A program made the translations under genes and the position numbers. The notes below the pieces were generated by a model. It was not told the DNA's origin. It made no database searches and was given only the letters and a program-made list of their open reading frames with translations. 64,000 nucleotides of DNA from Setophaga petechia (lineage: Eukaryota; Chordata; Aves; Passeriformes; Parulidae), in contig JANCRA010000118.1 in NCBI GenBank assembly GCA_024362935.1, positions 534,134-598,133 on the forward strand, read 5' to 3'. Positions 48,001 through 54,660 of the stretch are shown piece by piece; the first letter of the stretch is position 1, and each line of letters begins with the position of its first letter.

Positions 48001-48432
48001 GTCTCATCAGTTTTTATGAGCCTGTGCAGCTCTCTAGTAACATTGTTGTAATGTCGCTGTGTCTGCAACTCAGCTTTAGTTTTCTTTTTAAGGTGGTGGG
48101 ACCCCTACTTATCTCTCTTTAGATTAGAAACTTGTATTTTTTTAAGTAACTTTAAATTTTTTTGGGTTTTTCTGTAGGTTTTTGTGAGCACAGTGAGTTA
48201 GTTGATAAAATAAGTTTAGCAAGCTATAGACTAAACAAGTTGAAACAGCACTTTTCGGCTAAATCTAAAATTAGTTTCTACTTTAAGTTCAATTTCTAAC
48301 TCTTCATGAACTCCAGGATGAAATCCCAGTGATCCCATAACCTTTGATCTCTTCCAGGCCGTGCTGCCATCCTATGAGGAAGCCCTGGAATTGCCTTCCA
48401 AGGATTGCCCCCCTCCCTACGTGACCATCTGA
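23946..48432 (+). CDS. LAPTM5: LAPTM5, lysosomal protein transmembrane 5 (gene span, 8 coding exons)
   Basis: The spliced product is 258 residues (human is 262). Exons join at 23,946-24,032, 29,884-29,977, 36,584-36,660, 37,948-38,076, 38,974-39,099, 39,893-39,988, 44,974-45,066 and 48,358-48,432, all GT/AG. Intron phases are 0,1,0,0,0,0,0. Five hydrophobic segments lie at about residues 18-39, 64-86, 92-116, 137-159 and 188-210. The Cys-rich start (KCCCF), the [19 protein letters not shown] stretch of exon 5 and the tail with LPSYEEAL (237-244) and PPPY (252-255) are LAPTM5 signatures. Known role of the family: a lysosomal/late-endosomal membrane protein of haematopoietic cells whose PY motifs bind NEDD4-type ubiquitin ligases, and which lowers surface T- and B-cell receptor by sending them to lysosomes. 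Oddities are in-frame arrays of duplicated donors after exons 4 and 7 and minisatellites or LTRs in most introns. MATN1 follows about 10.8 kb downstream in the same direction. Confidence 0.95.
24640..24935. repeat. Tandem duplication of about 140 bp in intron 1
   Basis: GTGCACAGTCATGGTTT at about 24,640 and GTGCACAGTCAGGGTTT at about 24,781 begin two diverged copies. Both contain CCTGCAGAAATCC and CAGCTGTGGCACAGGA, followed by CGACATTCC or GGACATTCC. Confidence 0.75.
26310..26530 (-). mobile_element. CR1 LINE 3' fragment (antisense)
   Basis: Begins ATGGAATCCCAGAATGTCCC and continues through CAGCCTGGGCATCCCTGGAG and GGGGGAAGAGCCTTGCCCTG, the reverse complement of a CR1 tail. Very similar to the start of the longer antisense copy at 52,978. 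Confidence 0.85.
28715..28950. repeat. GGGACA-type minisatellite in intron 1
   Basis: Runs of GGGACAGACACACA, GGGACAGACAGACA and GGGACACACA with irregular spacing. The low stop content gives long open frames on both strands that are not genes. Confidence 0.85.
28935..29060 (+). mobile_element. CR1 LINE 3' fragment
   Basis: CAGAGCAGCTGTGGCTGCCC through GGATCCCTGGCAGTGCCCAA to a tail at TCCAATCCCTTCCAGCCCAT. It directly abuts the preceding minisatellite. Confidence 0.8.
29105..29240. repeat. Direct repeat flanking exon 2, left copy
   Basis: About 136 bp, with phrases TGGAGCAATATTCCCAAATA, GAGGCTGCTCTGCTCAGCTC and CCTTCCTGCAGAGCTTTCCC. The partner copy is at 32,481-32,616 in the same orientation, roughly 90% identical by eye. 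Confidence 0.85.
29884..29977 (+). CDS. LAPTM5: LAPTM5 coding exon 2 (residues 30-60, first base of 61)
   Basis: The acceptor is TTCTCCAG|GTC. The exon encodes the rest of the first membrane segment ([14 protein letters not shown]) and a hydrophilic loop. The donor is ATTG|GTGGGT, phase 1, splitting the Ala codon of RIAD; human has the same RIAD junction. Its 94-nt length means skipping would shift the frame. Confidence 0.93.
30470..31665. repeat. 15-bp CCATGG minisatellite, about 1.2 kb
   Basis: About 80 units alternating between forms like CCATTGCCATGGAGC and CCATTCCCATGGAAC, with variants such as CCTATGG and CTGTGG. The period is 15 and stops are rare, so several frames stay open on both strands, the longest near 390 codons. 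The predicted peptides are pure pentad repeats with no homology I recognise, and the block lies within an intron. Confidence 0.93.
32481..32616. repeat. Direct repeat flanking exon 2, right copy
   Basis: Partner of 29,105-29,240 in the same orientation, 3.4 kb away. Differences are scattered substitutions (for example ATTGCCATGG for ATTCCCATGG), with no terminal features of a mobile element. Confidence 0.85.
32678..32850. repeat. (ATCC)n microsatellite
   Basis: About 40 copies of CATC/ATCC with occasional CCTC or CATCATCC interruptions, intron 2. Confidence 0.95.
32925..33317. repeat. T/G-rich low-complexity DNA with T27 run
   Basis: The + strand is almost only T and G (GTTTGTTTGG, TTTGGGTTTT) for over 300 bases, ending in 27 consecutive T at 33,291-33,317. 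Open frames rich in Phe, Gly and Leu arise from this composition alone. Confidence 0.9.
33700..33905. repeat. Tandem repeat of about 55-65 bp
   Basis: Four units share TTTGGGAGATTGGGCTTTAA, ATGGGATTG and CTCCTTTAGGGAA. Confidence 0.75.
34300..34710. repeat. Satellite block shared with intron 6
   Basis: Two units carry TTTAATGGATTTTATGTTTAATC-like text, GATATTGTGCTCTCAGAG and AACCTGCTCTGAAAAATGAC. The same units are repeated at 43,860-44,785 in intron 6, at a period of roughly 230-270 bp. Confidence 0.8.
36584..36660 (+). CDS. LAPTM5: LAPTM5 coding exon 3 (residues 61-86)
   Basis: The acceptor is TCTTTTTCAG|CTG. It completes Ala61 and encodes the second membrane segment ([20 protein letters not shown]). 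The donor is CTCAAG|GTACGT, phase 0. 77 nt. Confidence 0.94.
36765..37330. repeat. Intron 3 minisatellite
   Basis: About a dozen units of roughly 35-50 bp built on AATCACACAGGAAAAAAGGC and AGATAAAAATCCCAG. Starts about 100 bp after the exon 3 donor. Confidence 0.92.
37948..38076 (+). CDS. LAPTM5: LAPTM5 coding exon 4 (residues 87-129)
   Basis: The acceptor is TCCTCCTCAG|ATG. It encodes the third membrane segment ([20 protein letters not shown]) and the loop ending GHT. The first donor, CACACG|GTGGGT at 38,077, gives 43 codons, close to the human exon. Three more copies of the same donor follow at 33-bp intervals, so the 3' end could extend in frame by 11, 22 or 33 residues. Confidence 0.9.
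38077..38197 (+). repeat. 33-bp tandem repeat starting at the exon 4 splice donor
   Basis: Units begin at 38,077, 38,110, 38,143 and 38,176 (the last partial, 22 bp). Each starts GTGGGTGACAGC, so each carries a copy of the 5' splice site. The first three units are identical. Read in the exon frame there is no stop; each unit would add [11 protein letters not shown]. Confidence 0.95.
38540..38750 (+). mobile_element. ERV LTR fragment in intron 4
   Basis: Related to the LTR at 23,225-23,480: ATATACAAATGGA, then GACCTCACCCATTTTTG, then AATAAA at 38,673-38,678 and a tail with TCTGCCTAGTCTG. Same orientation as the gene. Confidence 0.5.
38974..39099 (+). CDS. LAPTM5: LAPTM5 coding exon 5 (residues 130-171)
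   Basis: The acceptor is a tandem CAGCAG at 38,971-38,976. Cutting after the first CAG gives 126 nt beginning QGHSR; cutting after the second omits one Gln. It encodes the fourth membrane segment and the [10 protein letters not shown] motif. The donor is AGTGGG|GTAGGT, phase 0. Confidence 0.93.
39431..39545. repeat. Direct repeat flanking exon 6, left copy
   Basis: ATCACATTCCTAGGGAAGG, GGAGACACTGATTTAAGGCC and GGAAAATCCCAGGCTGGTGG match 44,786-44,900 in the same orientation, roughly 85% by eye. Confidence 0.8.
39717..39870. repeat. 21-bp tandem repeat just before the exon 6 acceptor
   Basis: Seven and a fraction units of GGGCTGAGACCTGAATGGTTT, starting every 21 bp from 39,717. The array ends about 22 bp upstream of exon 6, immediately before its polypyrimidine tract. 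Confidence 0.93.
39893..39988 (+). CDS. LAPTM5: LAPTM5 coding exon 6 (residues 172-203)
   Basis: The acceptor is CTTTCCCCCCAG|GGC. It encodes a short loop ([14 protein letters not shown]) and the fifth membrane segment ([16 protein letters not shown]). The donor is CTCAAG|GTAAAA. At 96 nt, phase 0 at both ends, it could be skipped without shifting frame. Confidence 0.94.
40109..40732 (-). mobile_element. ERVK-type solo LTR with TAGAAA target duplication
   Basis: The + strand starts TGTTGGGATC and ends GGGTCTCAACA, imperfect inverted termini. A perfect 6-bp duplication TAGAAA lies at 40,103-40,108 and 40,733-40,738. AATAAA is on the minus strand (TTTATT near 40,221), so it reads opposite to LAPTM5. 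624 bp, no internal genes. Confidence 0.85.
40761..41110 (+). mobile_element. LTR-like element flanked by CAGGCAC
   Basis: Begins TGTTGAGAGAGAAATGG; AATAAA near 41,036; ends CCCAACACT. A perfect 7-bp direct repeat CAGGCAC flanks it at 40,754-40,760 and 41,111-41,117. The usual CA end would be at 41,108, two bases inside the repeat, so the terminus is slightly atypical. An inverted relative lies at 15,925-16,140. Confidence 0.6.
41866..42255 (-). mobile_element. Young ERVK-type solo LTR with ATCCCC target duplication
   Basis: The + strand starts TGTTGATGGTGGTCACAGG and ends GTCTGCGACA. A perfect 6-bp duplication ATCCCC lies at 41,860-41,865 and 42,256-42,261. It is about 97% identical to the LTR at 2,222-2,607; differences are a few substitutions and a small GGAAAG insertion. 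Opposite orientation to LAPTM5. Confidence 0.9.
42590..42660 (-). mobile_element. CR1 LINE scrap (antisense)
   Basis: CCAGCCTGGCCTTGGACACC followed by TCCAGGGATGG is a common piece of the CR1 tail in reverse complement. Only about 70 bp. Confidence 0.6.
42740..43210. repeat. Intron 6 minisatellite, 48-bp units at its right end
   Basis: Units carry GGGAGTGCATTCCTTTGCTG and GTTTTAATTTCAAAACCAAA. The last four are 48 bp and near-perfect; upstream units are about 60 bp and diverged, which suggests expansion at the right-hand end. Confidence 0.9.
43860..44785. repeat. Satellite block, intron 6
   Basis: About four units of 230-270 bp with GGGGATATTGTGATCTCAG, TTTAATGGATTTTATGTTTA and AACCTGCTCTGAAAAATGAC. 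Same family as 34,300-34,710 in intron 2. Confidence 0.85.
44786..44900. repeat. Direct repeat flanking exon 6, right copy
   Basis: Partner of 39,431-39,545. It lies between the satellite block and exon 7, ending about 75 bp before the exon 7 acceptor. Confidence 0.8.
44974..45066 (+). CDS. LAPTM5: LAPTM5 coding exon 7 (residues 204-234)
   Basis: The acceptor is CCCTTTTCCAG|GCC. It encodes [15 protein letters not shown], the end of the last membrane segment, and a basic cytoplasmic stretch. With the first donor (GAAAAG|GTGAGG at 45,067) it is 31 codons, the same as human. Equally good donors at 45,118 and 45,169 would lengthen it in frame by 17 or 34 residues. Confidence 0.92.
45067..45183 (+). 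repeat. 51-bp tandem repeat carrying the exon 7 splice donor
   Basis: Two full units (45,067-45,117 and 45,118-45,168) and the start of a third. Each begins GTGAGGAAAAGTGAATT and ends TGGAAAAG, so GGAAAAG|GTGAGG is regenerated three times. In the exon frame each unit reads [13 protein letters not shown] plus four residues. After the third donor the frame meets TAA at 45,181-45,183. More degenerate pieces of the exon end recur at about 45,197-45,225 and 45,320-45,410. Confidence 0.95.
45222..45305. repeat. Direct repeat flanking exon 8, left copy
   Basis: AATTTTCTCTGGGATAACCC, then AACAGAATTCCTACAGCAAA and GGGATCAGCCAAAAAT, match 49,691-49,775 beyond the last exon, in the same orientation, about 90% by eye. 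Confidence 0.85.
45770..47520. repeat. Intron 7 minisatellite, about 1.75 kb
   Basis: Around 85 units of 17-23 bp on the theme GGGAATGCTGAGGGGATAGG, GGATGGAATGCTGAG and GATGTGGAATGCTGAG. Unit length varies, yet the minus strand has no stop for 608 codons, giving a Ser/Pro/Ile/His-rich repeat frame. There is no start context, splice signal or homology to support a gene. Confidence 0.95.
47780..48310 (-). mobile_element. Possible ERV LTR in intron 7
   Basis: AT-rich, unlike its surroundings. On the minus strand it has AATAAATATGCATGAAC, a polyadenylation-like signal (TTTATT on the + strand near 47,970), and text such as TTATGCATATGCAACAGG. Neither end nor a target duplication could be fixed. 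It stops about 50 bp before exon 8. Confidence 0.35.
48358..48432 (+). CDS. LAPTM5: LAPTM5 coding exon 8 (residues 235-258 and stop)
   Basis: The acceptor is ATCTCTTCCAG|GCC. It encodes [15 protein letters not shown] and the terminal PPPYVTI, two PY-type motifs for WW-domain ubiquitin ligases. The stop is TGA at 48,430-48,432. Confidence 0.95.
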   Translation, partial: AVLPSYEEALELPSKDCPPPYVTI

Positions 48433-48569
48433 GCCCAGCCTGGGGGGAGCTGATCCTGGGTGCTGCTGGTGCCTCCCCCAGCAGAGCCCCAGTGCTCACC
48501 CAGAGCAGTTCCTGGCATTTTCCAGCCACATCCTGCCAGGGAACTGCTGGAGCCTTGTCCTGCTCTGGC

Positions 48570-49075
48570 ACCTCCACTTCCTGATCCTGGCACCTTGATT
48601 TCCTGACTCTGGCACCTCCATTTCCTGAGTTTGACACCCCAATTTCCTGATTCTGGTACCTCCATTTCTTGACTCTGGCACCCCAAGTTCCTGACTCTGG
48701 CACCTCAATTTCCTCACTCTGGCACCTTAATTTCCTGACTCTGGCACCCCAAATTCCCGACTCTGGCACCCAAATTTCCTGGCTCTAGCATCCCAAATTC
48801 CTTGCTCTGGCACCTCAATTTCCTGGTTCTGGCACCTTAATTTCCTGGTTCTGGCACCTTGATTTCCTGACTCTGGCACCCCAAATTCCTGACTCTGGCA
48901 CCTGCATTTCCTGGTGCTGGCACCTCAATTTCCTGACCCTGCTACCCCAAGTTCCTGACTCCGGCACCCCAAGTTCCTGACCCTGGCACCCCAAATTCCT
49001 GACTCCAGCACCCCAAGTTCCTGACCCTGGCACCCCAGTTTCCTGGTTCTGGCACCCCAGTTTCCTGACTCTGGC
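48570..49075. repeat. 22-bp minisatellite in the presumed 3' UTR
   Basis: About 22 units such as CTGACTCTGGCACCCCAAATTC and CTGGTTCTGGCACCTCAATTTC. The period of 22 cycles through all three frames, giving a 22-residue repeat in minus-strand frames that is not a gene. Confidence 0.93.
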
Positions 49076-49504
49076 TCTGGCTGCCATCCCTGGAATCTGG
49101 GGTTTGGCTGCTGTGGGTGCAGGGCTGGCCTGAGCCCTGCCAGCTTTGCCCTGTGCCACCTTGATTTTCCTTTGGCTCAGTAGGGAGACCTTTAGGAATT
49201 GGGATTAAGGGATGGTGCTGGTTTAGGGCAATTTTGGGAGAAAAACTTCTGAAGGGATTTCTTCTAGAAAAACAAATTCAAGTGGTTCCTCCCCAAACTA
49301 GTTAGGGAAAAAGATTTCCTTGGAGAAAAATGGAAAAAAACCTGTTTATTTAATAGGCAAAACATTCATCAGCACAAAAAACGAACAATATTAAACAATA
49401 AAACCTCTTGCCACTCCAAAAGAGATGACAAACTCAGAAAAGTCCCCTTGGTGGGCTGTAGCTCAGCTCACTCAGTGTCTTCTCAGTCCCTCTGGCCAAA
49501 ATGG

Positions 49505-49660
49505 AAAACGGAAATTTTCCATGGAAATGGAAATGTTCCATAGGACATGGAAGGAAAATGGAAATGTTCCATGGAAATGGAAATGTTTCATGGGATATGG
49601 GAGGAAAATGGAAATGTTCCATGGAAATAGAAATGTTCCATGGGACATGGAAGTCCCATG
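49505..49660. repeat. Short GGAAATGTTCCATG repeat
   Basis: Units ATGGAAATGGAAATGTTCCA and GGACATGGAAGGAAAATGG recur five or six times. GGAAATGTTCC is an imperfect inverted repeat. It lies in the presumed 3' UTR. Confidence 0.85.
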
Positions 49661-49690
49661 TCAAACTGTGTCAGGGATGAACAGGGAAGG

Positions 49691-49775
49691 AATTTTCTCT
49701 GGGATAACCCAGCCCTGCAGTTCTGCTGGCAGAATTCCTACAGCAAAGGGATCAGCCAAAAATTCCCCAGGAACT
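49691..49775. repeat. Direct repeat flanking exon 8, right copy
   Basis: Partner of 45,222-45,305, 4.4 kb away on the other side of exon 8. Confidence 0.85.
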
Positions 49776-50179
49776 GCAGCCCTCACCCTGTCTGCTTGTG
49801 GTGGTTGACACAACCCAGAATATCCAGCTCTGCCATTTCATACCTGAGTGGGTGCATTTCTCTCTGCTTTTATGTCACCTGGAAAACGAGTTTCAATTAA
49901 AATAAAAATGTTAATGGCTTCCAAACTGTGAGTCTGGTTTCAGAGGGTGTCTGATTGCTGAGTGAAGGAAGAAATAATTTGATTTCTAAAAAAAAATTAG
50001 TGATCAAAAATTGGTGCTTTGACCTTGACCTGATCTTTCTCATGCGTGTGCTGCCTGCAAAGGAAAAGCTGATATTTCTGCTTCAATTTCCTTTCAAAAC
50101 CTGCCTCTCTGCCTTATCAGCAGTGATAAGGATCTGTGGCCTGTTCACCAGTGACTCTGCACAGCTCAGGCCCTGCAGG

Positions 50180-50283
50180 TGTTTTAAACATCCTCAGAAA
50201 TGACCCCCAAAAGCTCAAACCACTCCAATCCTCCTAGCAGAAAATCAGTTTTCTGCCCCCACATCTGCCAATTGTTTAACTGT
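50180..50283. repeat. 100-bp direct repeat, left copy
   Basis: TTTTAAACATCCTCAGAAATG through CACATCTGCCAATTGTTTAA. The partner is at 50,760-50,861 with only about five differences. 50,290-50,755 between them shows nothing recognised. Confidence 0.88.
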
Positions 50284-50759
50284 GGCACTGATGGCACTGC
50301 TGATGTCCCTGGAATTCCACACCTGCTCCCATTTTGGGATAATTTCTTGCTCTTTTCAAACATCACAGTGGGAAAAAAAGTGGGGTTTTCTCAGTCTTAA
50401 ATAAAGTCTCCATTCCAGCCTCATGCAGAGCTCAGATCACAGCCCAGGGGGGGCTGCTCCACTCTGAACCAGCACAAACCAGGCTTCAATGGAATATTTA
50501 TCAGCAAACTTCAATGGAATATTTGCAGAGGATGAATAAGAAATGTGCTGCTGCCCCTGCTCTTTTCACTCAATGTGCGTTTCTGTAATGGGGATGAAGA
50601 GGATGATGTTGGTTGTATATTTTCCAGCTGATTTTCCCATTAAGGGAGGATAATTCCATTATTCTGTGCTCCATTTCCTTGTTCTGGGCACCAAGATGCT
50701 CCACAGCAGACCTGGAGTCTGGAAGGGTGCCCCAGATGACATCTGAGTGGCTCCAGCGC

Positions 50760-50861
50760 TTTTAAACATCTTCAGAAATGACCCCCAAAAGCTCAAACCA
50801 CTCCAATCCTCCTAGTAGAAAATCAATTTTCTGCCCCCACATCTGCCAATCATTTAACTGT
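50760..50861. repeat. 100-bp direct repeat, right copy
   Basis: Same orientation as 50,180-50,283, 580 bp apart. It ends at TCATTTAACTGTAACC, after which the two sites diverge. Confidence 0.88.
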
Positions 50862-51004
50862 AACCAAAGAGCGAGAGAGCAACTCGAAATTCCACCAGGA
50901 AACTTTGCAGGAAGGCCCAGATTGTTGCAGCAAGGCCCAGGCTGATCTCCTTCTTTATTCTGTGGAGAGATTAAATGTGATCTTTGAATTGTTAATTGGT
51001 TTCT

Positions 51005-51770
51005 GAGCACTCCACACATCTCTTGGTCACAGCCACAGGGCCAGGCTGGGTCCTGGAGCTGTTCTCATTTCCCTCCTTGGCTGCTCCAAGCAAGGCCTGG
51101 AGGAGGCCTCAGGGTGGGCCTTCCCTTTGGAAAACACTAAATATTCCATATCAGAGCCTGGGGCAGCTCTGGGACAGAACATTCCACACTTCTGCTCTTG
51201 CTCACAGCCATGGGTCCAGGCTGGGTGCTGGAGCTTTTCTTATTTCTTACCATGGCTGCTCCAAGCCAGGCCTGGAGGAGGCCTTGGGATGGGCCTTCCC
51301 TTTGGAAAAGCACATCCTGCCCTAAATATTCCTTATCAGAGCCTGGGATGTTGTGGGACAGGTCTGGGACAGAACATTCCACACTTCTGCTCTTGCTCAC
51401 AGCCACAGGACCAGGCTGGATGCTGGAGCTGCTCTCATTTCCCTCCTTGGCTGCTTCAAGCTGGGCCTGGAGGAGGCCTCAGGGTGGGCCTTCCCTTTGG
51501 AAAACACTAAATATTCCATATCAGAGCCTGGGGCAGCTCTGGGACAGAACATTCCACACTTCTGCTCTTGCTCACAGCCATGGGACCAGGCTGAGTGCTG
51601 GAGCTCTTCTTATTTCTTACCATGGCTGCACCAAGCCAGGCCTGGAGGAGGCCTCGAGATGGACTGCCAGGGTGGAGATTCCCTTTGGAAAAGCACATCC
51701 TGCCCTAAATATTCCTTATCAGAGCCTGGGATGCTGTGGGACAGCTCTGGGACATCTGACCAGGCTCCTC
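51005..51770. repeat. Higher-order tandem repeat, about 185-bp monomers in 370-bp dimers
   Basis: TTCCCTTTGG recurs at 51,121, 51,296, 51,491 and 51,679. Monomers 1 and 3 share AAAACACTAAATATTCCATA, and monomers 2 and 4 share AAAGCACATCCTGCCC. Monomers 1 and 3 therefore resemble each other more than their neighbours, which makes the array a dimer repeated twice. Confidence 0.88.
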
Positions 51771-52700
51771 CCACCAAAACCCCATTAAATGGGGCTGCCC
51801 AAACGTGAAATGTTGGCAATTCTCTTGGTTTCCAAACCAGAGGAGGGCTCCTCAATGTGGTCCTGCTAAATCCTGTTAAAACCCCTCCTCTGCCTCTTTC
51901 AGTGGTTCAGATGCTCTCTCTAATTAAATTCCTGCTAATAATGGGGAATGTTCCTGGCTGTTGAGTGGCTGCAGCAGGGTAAATCAGTCCCTGGGCCTCT
52001 TGCTTTAATTGGCTTTGATAATAGAGCTGCAGTAGCTGAGATATGGTCAGGACGTGTCTGGCAGAGCTGGGGTTGGTTTCAGTGTGGGTTCACACCTGGT
52101 CTAACTGAGCCTGGCTCTAACCAAGCCAGCCCATCTCTGGCCTGGGGCAGAGCTTTCCCTCCAGGGCTCAGCATTCCAGCATCCCAGTTTCCCCAGCCCT
52201 GATAAAATGTGTGCATTTATTGTGAGCTCCCAGCCAGGCTGAGCTGCAGACAGGACGTGGGGTTGGGTTTCTGAAATGCCACAGGGCTCGGCCAACACAA
52301 ACTGAGCCCAGCCTGGCCCAGGCTGCTCCTGAGCCCCACCAGGGCTGGGCTGGAGACTCAGAACAGACCCTTTTAAATGCCCCTGTTATTCTGGTTTGGC
52401 TTCCCCAAACTGATTTATGGATGTGTCCCCACCCCAGGCCCAGCTCACGCAAAGATCTCATGCTGCTCCAAGCTGGATTTTGGTCAGGGCAGAGGAGAAA
52501 TGAGCAACAGTTTTCTGGTGTAGGAGAAGATTGAGCTGACGATTGAGCTGAGGATCTCAGCACAGATAAAATGGACTGAACTAACAACATCTCCTGGAGT
52601 TTGGTCATCTCCAGGGATGACCATTAAATTCCCTGGCTGCCTGTGGCTGTTCCACCCAGCAAAGGCTCCAGTGGAAAAGGGAATTTTCTGGAACATTCCT
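51771..52700. other. Intergenic, nothing recognised
   Basis: Unique-looking sequence between the dimeric satellite and the CR1 tails. No exon or repeat family identified. Confidence 0.4.
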
Positions 52701-52704
52701 GCCA

Positions 52705-52845
52705 GTTGAAGTGATTTTGAATGGGCTTGGAGACCCTTGGGAGAGTGGAAGGTGACCCTACCTGTGGCAGGAGGTAGCACTGGATGGGCTTTAAGATCCC
52801 TTCCAGCCCAAACTACCCCAGGATTCTGAGATCCTCTGATTCCTG
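52705..52845 (+). mobile_element. CR1-like LINE 3' fragment
   Basis: GGAAGGTGACCCTACCTGTG, TTTAAGATCCCTTCCAGCCC and a tail AGGATTCTGAGATCCTCTG resemble a diverged CR1 terminus. Confidence 0.7.
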
Positions 52846-52977
52846 GGGCTTTTGTGTGCCTTGCCTTGATCCATCAGGTGCTTGGGGTCATTCCCCTTGG
52901 AGAAAAAGAGCTTCCCACACAGTGACCACATTTGCAACTGGTGAATCTTATCCTGCTGTTCTTTTATAGGATCATCA

Positions 52978-53475
52978 AATCATGGAATACCCTGAGTGGG
53001 CAGGGACCCACAGGATCATGGATCCAACCCTGACCCTGCCCAGAGCCCCCAGCAAGCCCAGCCTGGGCATCCCTGGAGCTCTGGCAGCCTCGGGGCTGTG
53101 CCCATTCCCTGGGCAGCCTGGGCAGTGCCAGCACCCTCTGGGGGAAGAGCCTTGCCCTGAGCTCAGCCTGAGCTGCCCTGGCCCAGCTCCAGCCGTGCCC
53201 TGGCTGCTGTCCCTGTCCCAGAGCAGAGGTTGGAGATGCCCCTCGGGAGGAGCTGCAGATCCCTGAGCTCTTTGCTCCAGCTGGACACTCCAAGTGCCCT
53301 CAGCTGCTCCTCCAAACCCCTCCCCATCCCCATGTCCCTTCTTGGCTGCTCTTTAACACCTTCAGACCCCTTTTCTATTGTGCCACCCCAAATTGCACAA
53401 AGTTCTGGCGCCATCCCGGCCGTTTTTAGCACAGAAACAACCTCAGAGCCTCCTGGTCCAGGCCAGAAGTGAGGA
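52978..53475 (-). mobile_element. CR1 LINE 3' end (antisense)
   Basis: Starts ATCATGGAATACCCTGAG and runs through CAGCCTGGGCATCCCTGGAG, GGGGGAAGAGCCTTGCCCTG and the CCATGTCCCTTCTTGGCTGC region. The longer of two closely related antisense copies (the other is at 26,310). Confidence 0.88.
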
Positions 53476-54299
53476 ATTGCACAGGTGGAGAAATGCAGGC
53501 AGGGATGGAGGAGCAGAGCCCTGCAGGTGGCCAGCAGGAGAGGCAGGAACCATGCCCAGGAGGCAGCTCAGTCCCAGGGGAAGCTGTGGGCACGGGGAAC
53601 AAACAAAAAGTGATCCCCGTGAAATAAGTGTGACCCATAAAACACACAAACAAGGCCCAGCCATAAACAGCATTTGCTATTTCCAGCAGCAGCCCCAGGG
53701 ATATTTGCCAGCTCTTTGCAGCTGGAAGGATAAACAGAAATTCCTTTGATCCTGACTCGGTGCAGGGGTTATTTTCAAAGCCACTCCTGCCTCCCCAGCC
53801 TTTCCTTTGCATCATTTGTTGGATGCTTTGCTCTGCCCCCATTGCTGTAATTCCATGTTGCCAGGGTGGGAAATGGGGATGCAGGGGGTTGGGAGGGGTC
53901 CCTCCATCCCTCAGACCAGAATAGAAACATTGTGGAGGTAAACCACAAGAATTGGAGCTTTTGTCATCATTTCTCTGCAGGGTGAAAAGTGGAGCTGGGA
54001 ATCCAGCTTGGAACACTCACCTGGGACATCAAAGGAAACCAGAAATAGGCTGAAATTACAGAGTATTTTGTAAAACCTTGGAGCTTTCTGGAGGCTGGAG
54101 GGCAGCAGAGCTGTGTTTACTACAAGTCCTGAGTTTGTTTAGAATGAAATAAAAACCAACAGCAAACAACTCAGAGTTTGGCTGCTGCTCCCTTCCCAAC
54201 CTTTTCATTCTGCCTCATCTGTGGGACTCAGGCACCTTCCAGATCCCTTTGGAGAAGAATTTCTGGTCTAGGGCTACAAAAAAATGAAGAAAAATCCAG
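53476..54299. other. Intergenic, nothing recognised
   Basis: Unique-looking; the open frames on both strands have no protein character. Confidence 0.4.
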
Positions 54300-54660
54300 T
54301 CTTTAACTCATGGAATTGTTAAGGTTGGAAAAAACCTCTAAGATCCTCATGTCCAGCCATGGTCACCACTAAAGCACATCCTAAATTGACCAATCCACAG
54401 ATTTTTTGAACAATTGCAGGGATTTGATTCCACCACTGCCCTGGGTAGCCTGTGCCAGTTCCTGACCATGATGAAAAGGTTTCATTTCATCCTTTCCATG
54501 ATCAAAATTTTATCAATATCCATTCAAAACCTCTCCTGGCCCAACCTGAGGTGATTTCCTTATCCTGCCTTCTGCTGGAGCTCCACTGGAAGTTTGGGAA
54601 CATCTTGAGATCCCTGATTTCCTTTTTTTCCCCTCAGAAAACCTTCCCATTTTCTGGGTC
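54300..54660 (-). mobile_element. CR1 LINE 3' end (antisense, older)
   Basis: TTAAGGTTGGAAAAAACCTC, then a GATTCCACCACTGCCCTGGG block and CATTCAAAACCTCTCCTGGC. More diverged than the other CR1 copies, and AT-richer. Confidence 0.82.

Larger units (their letters stand above)
48433..49925 (+). other. LAPTM5: Presumed LAPTM5 3' UTR
   Basis: No further exon is expected. Polyadenylation signal candidates are AATAAA at 49,397-49,402 and at 49,901-49,906 (ATTAAAATAAAA context). Either gives a UTR of about 1.0-1.5 kb, in line with the human transcript as I recall it. Most of the first 650 bases is the minisatellite described separately. Confidence 0.45.
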
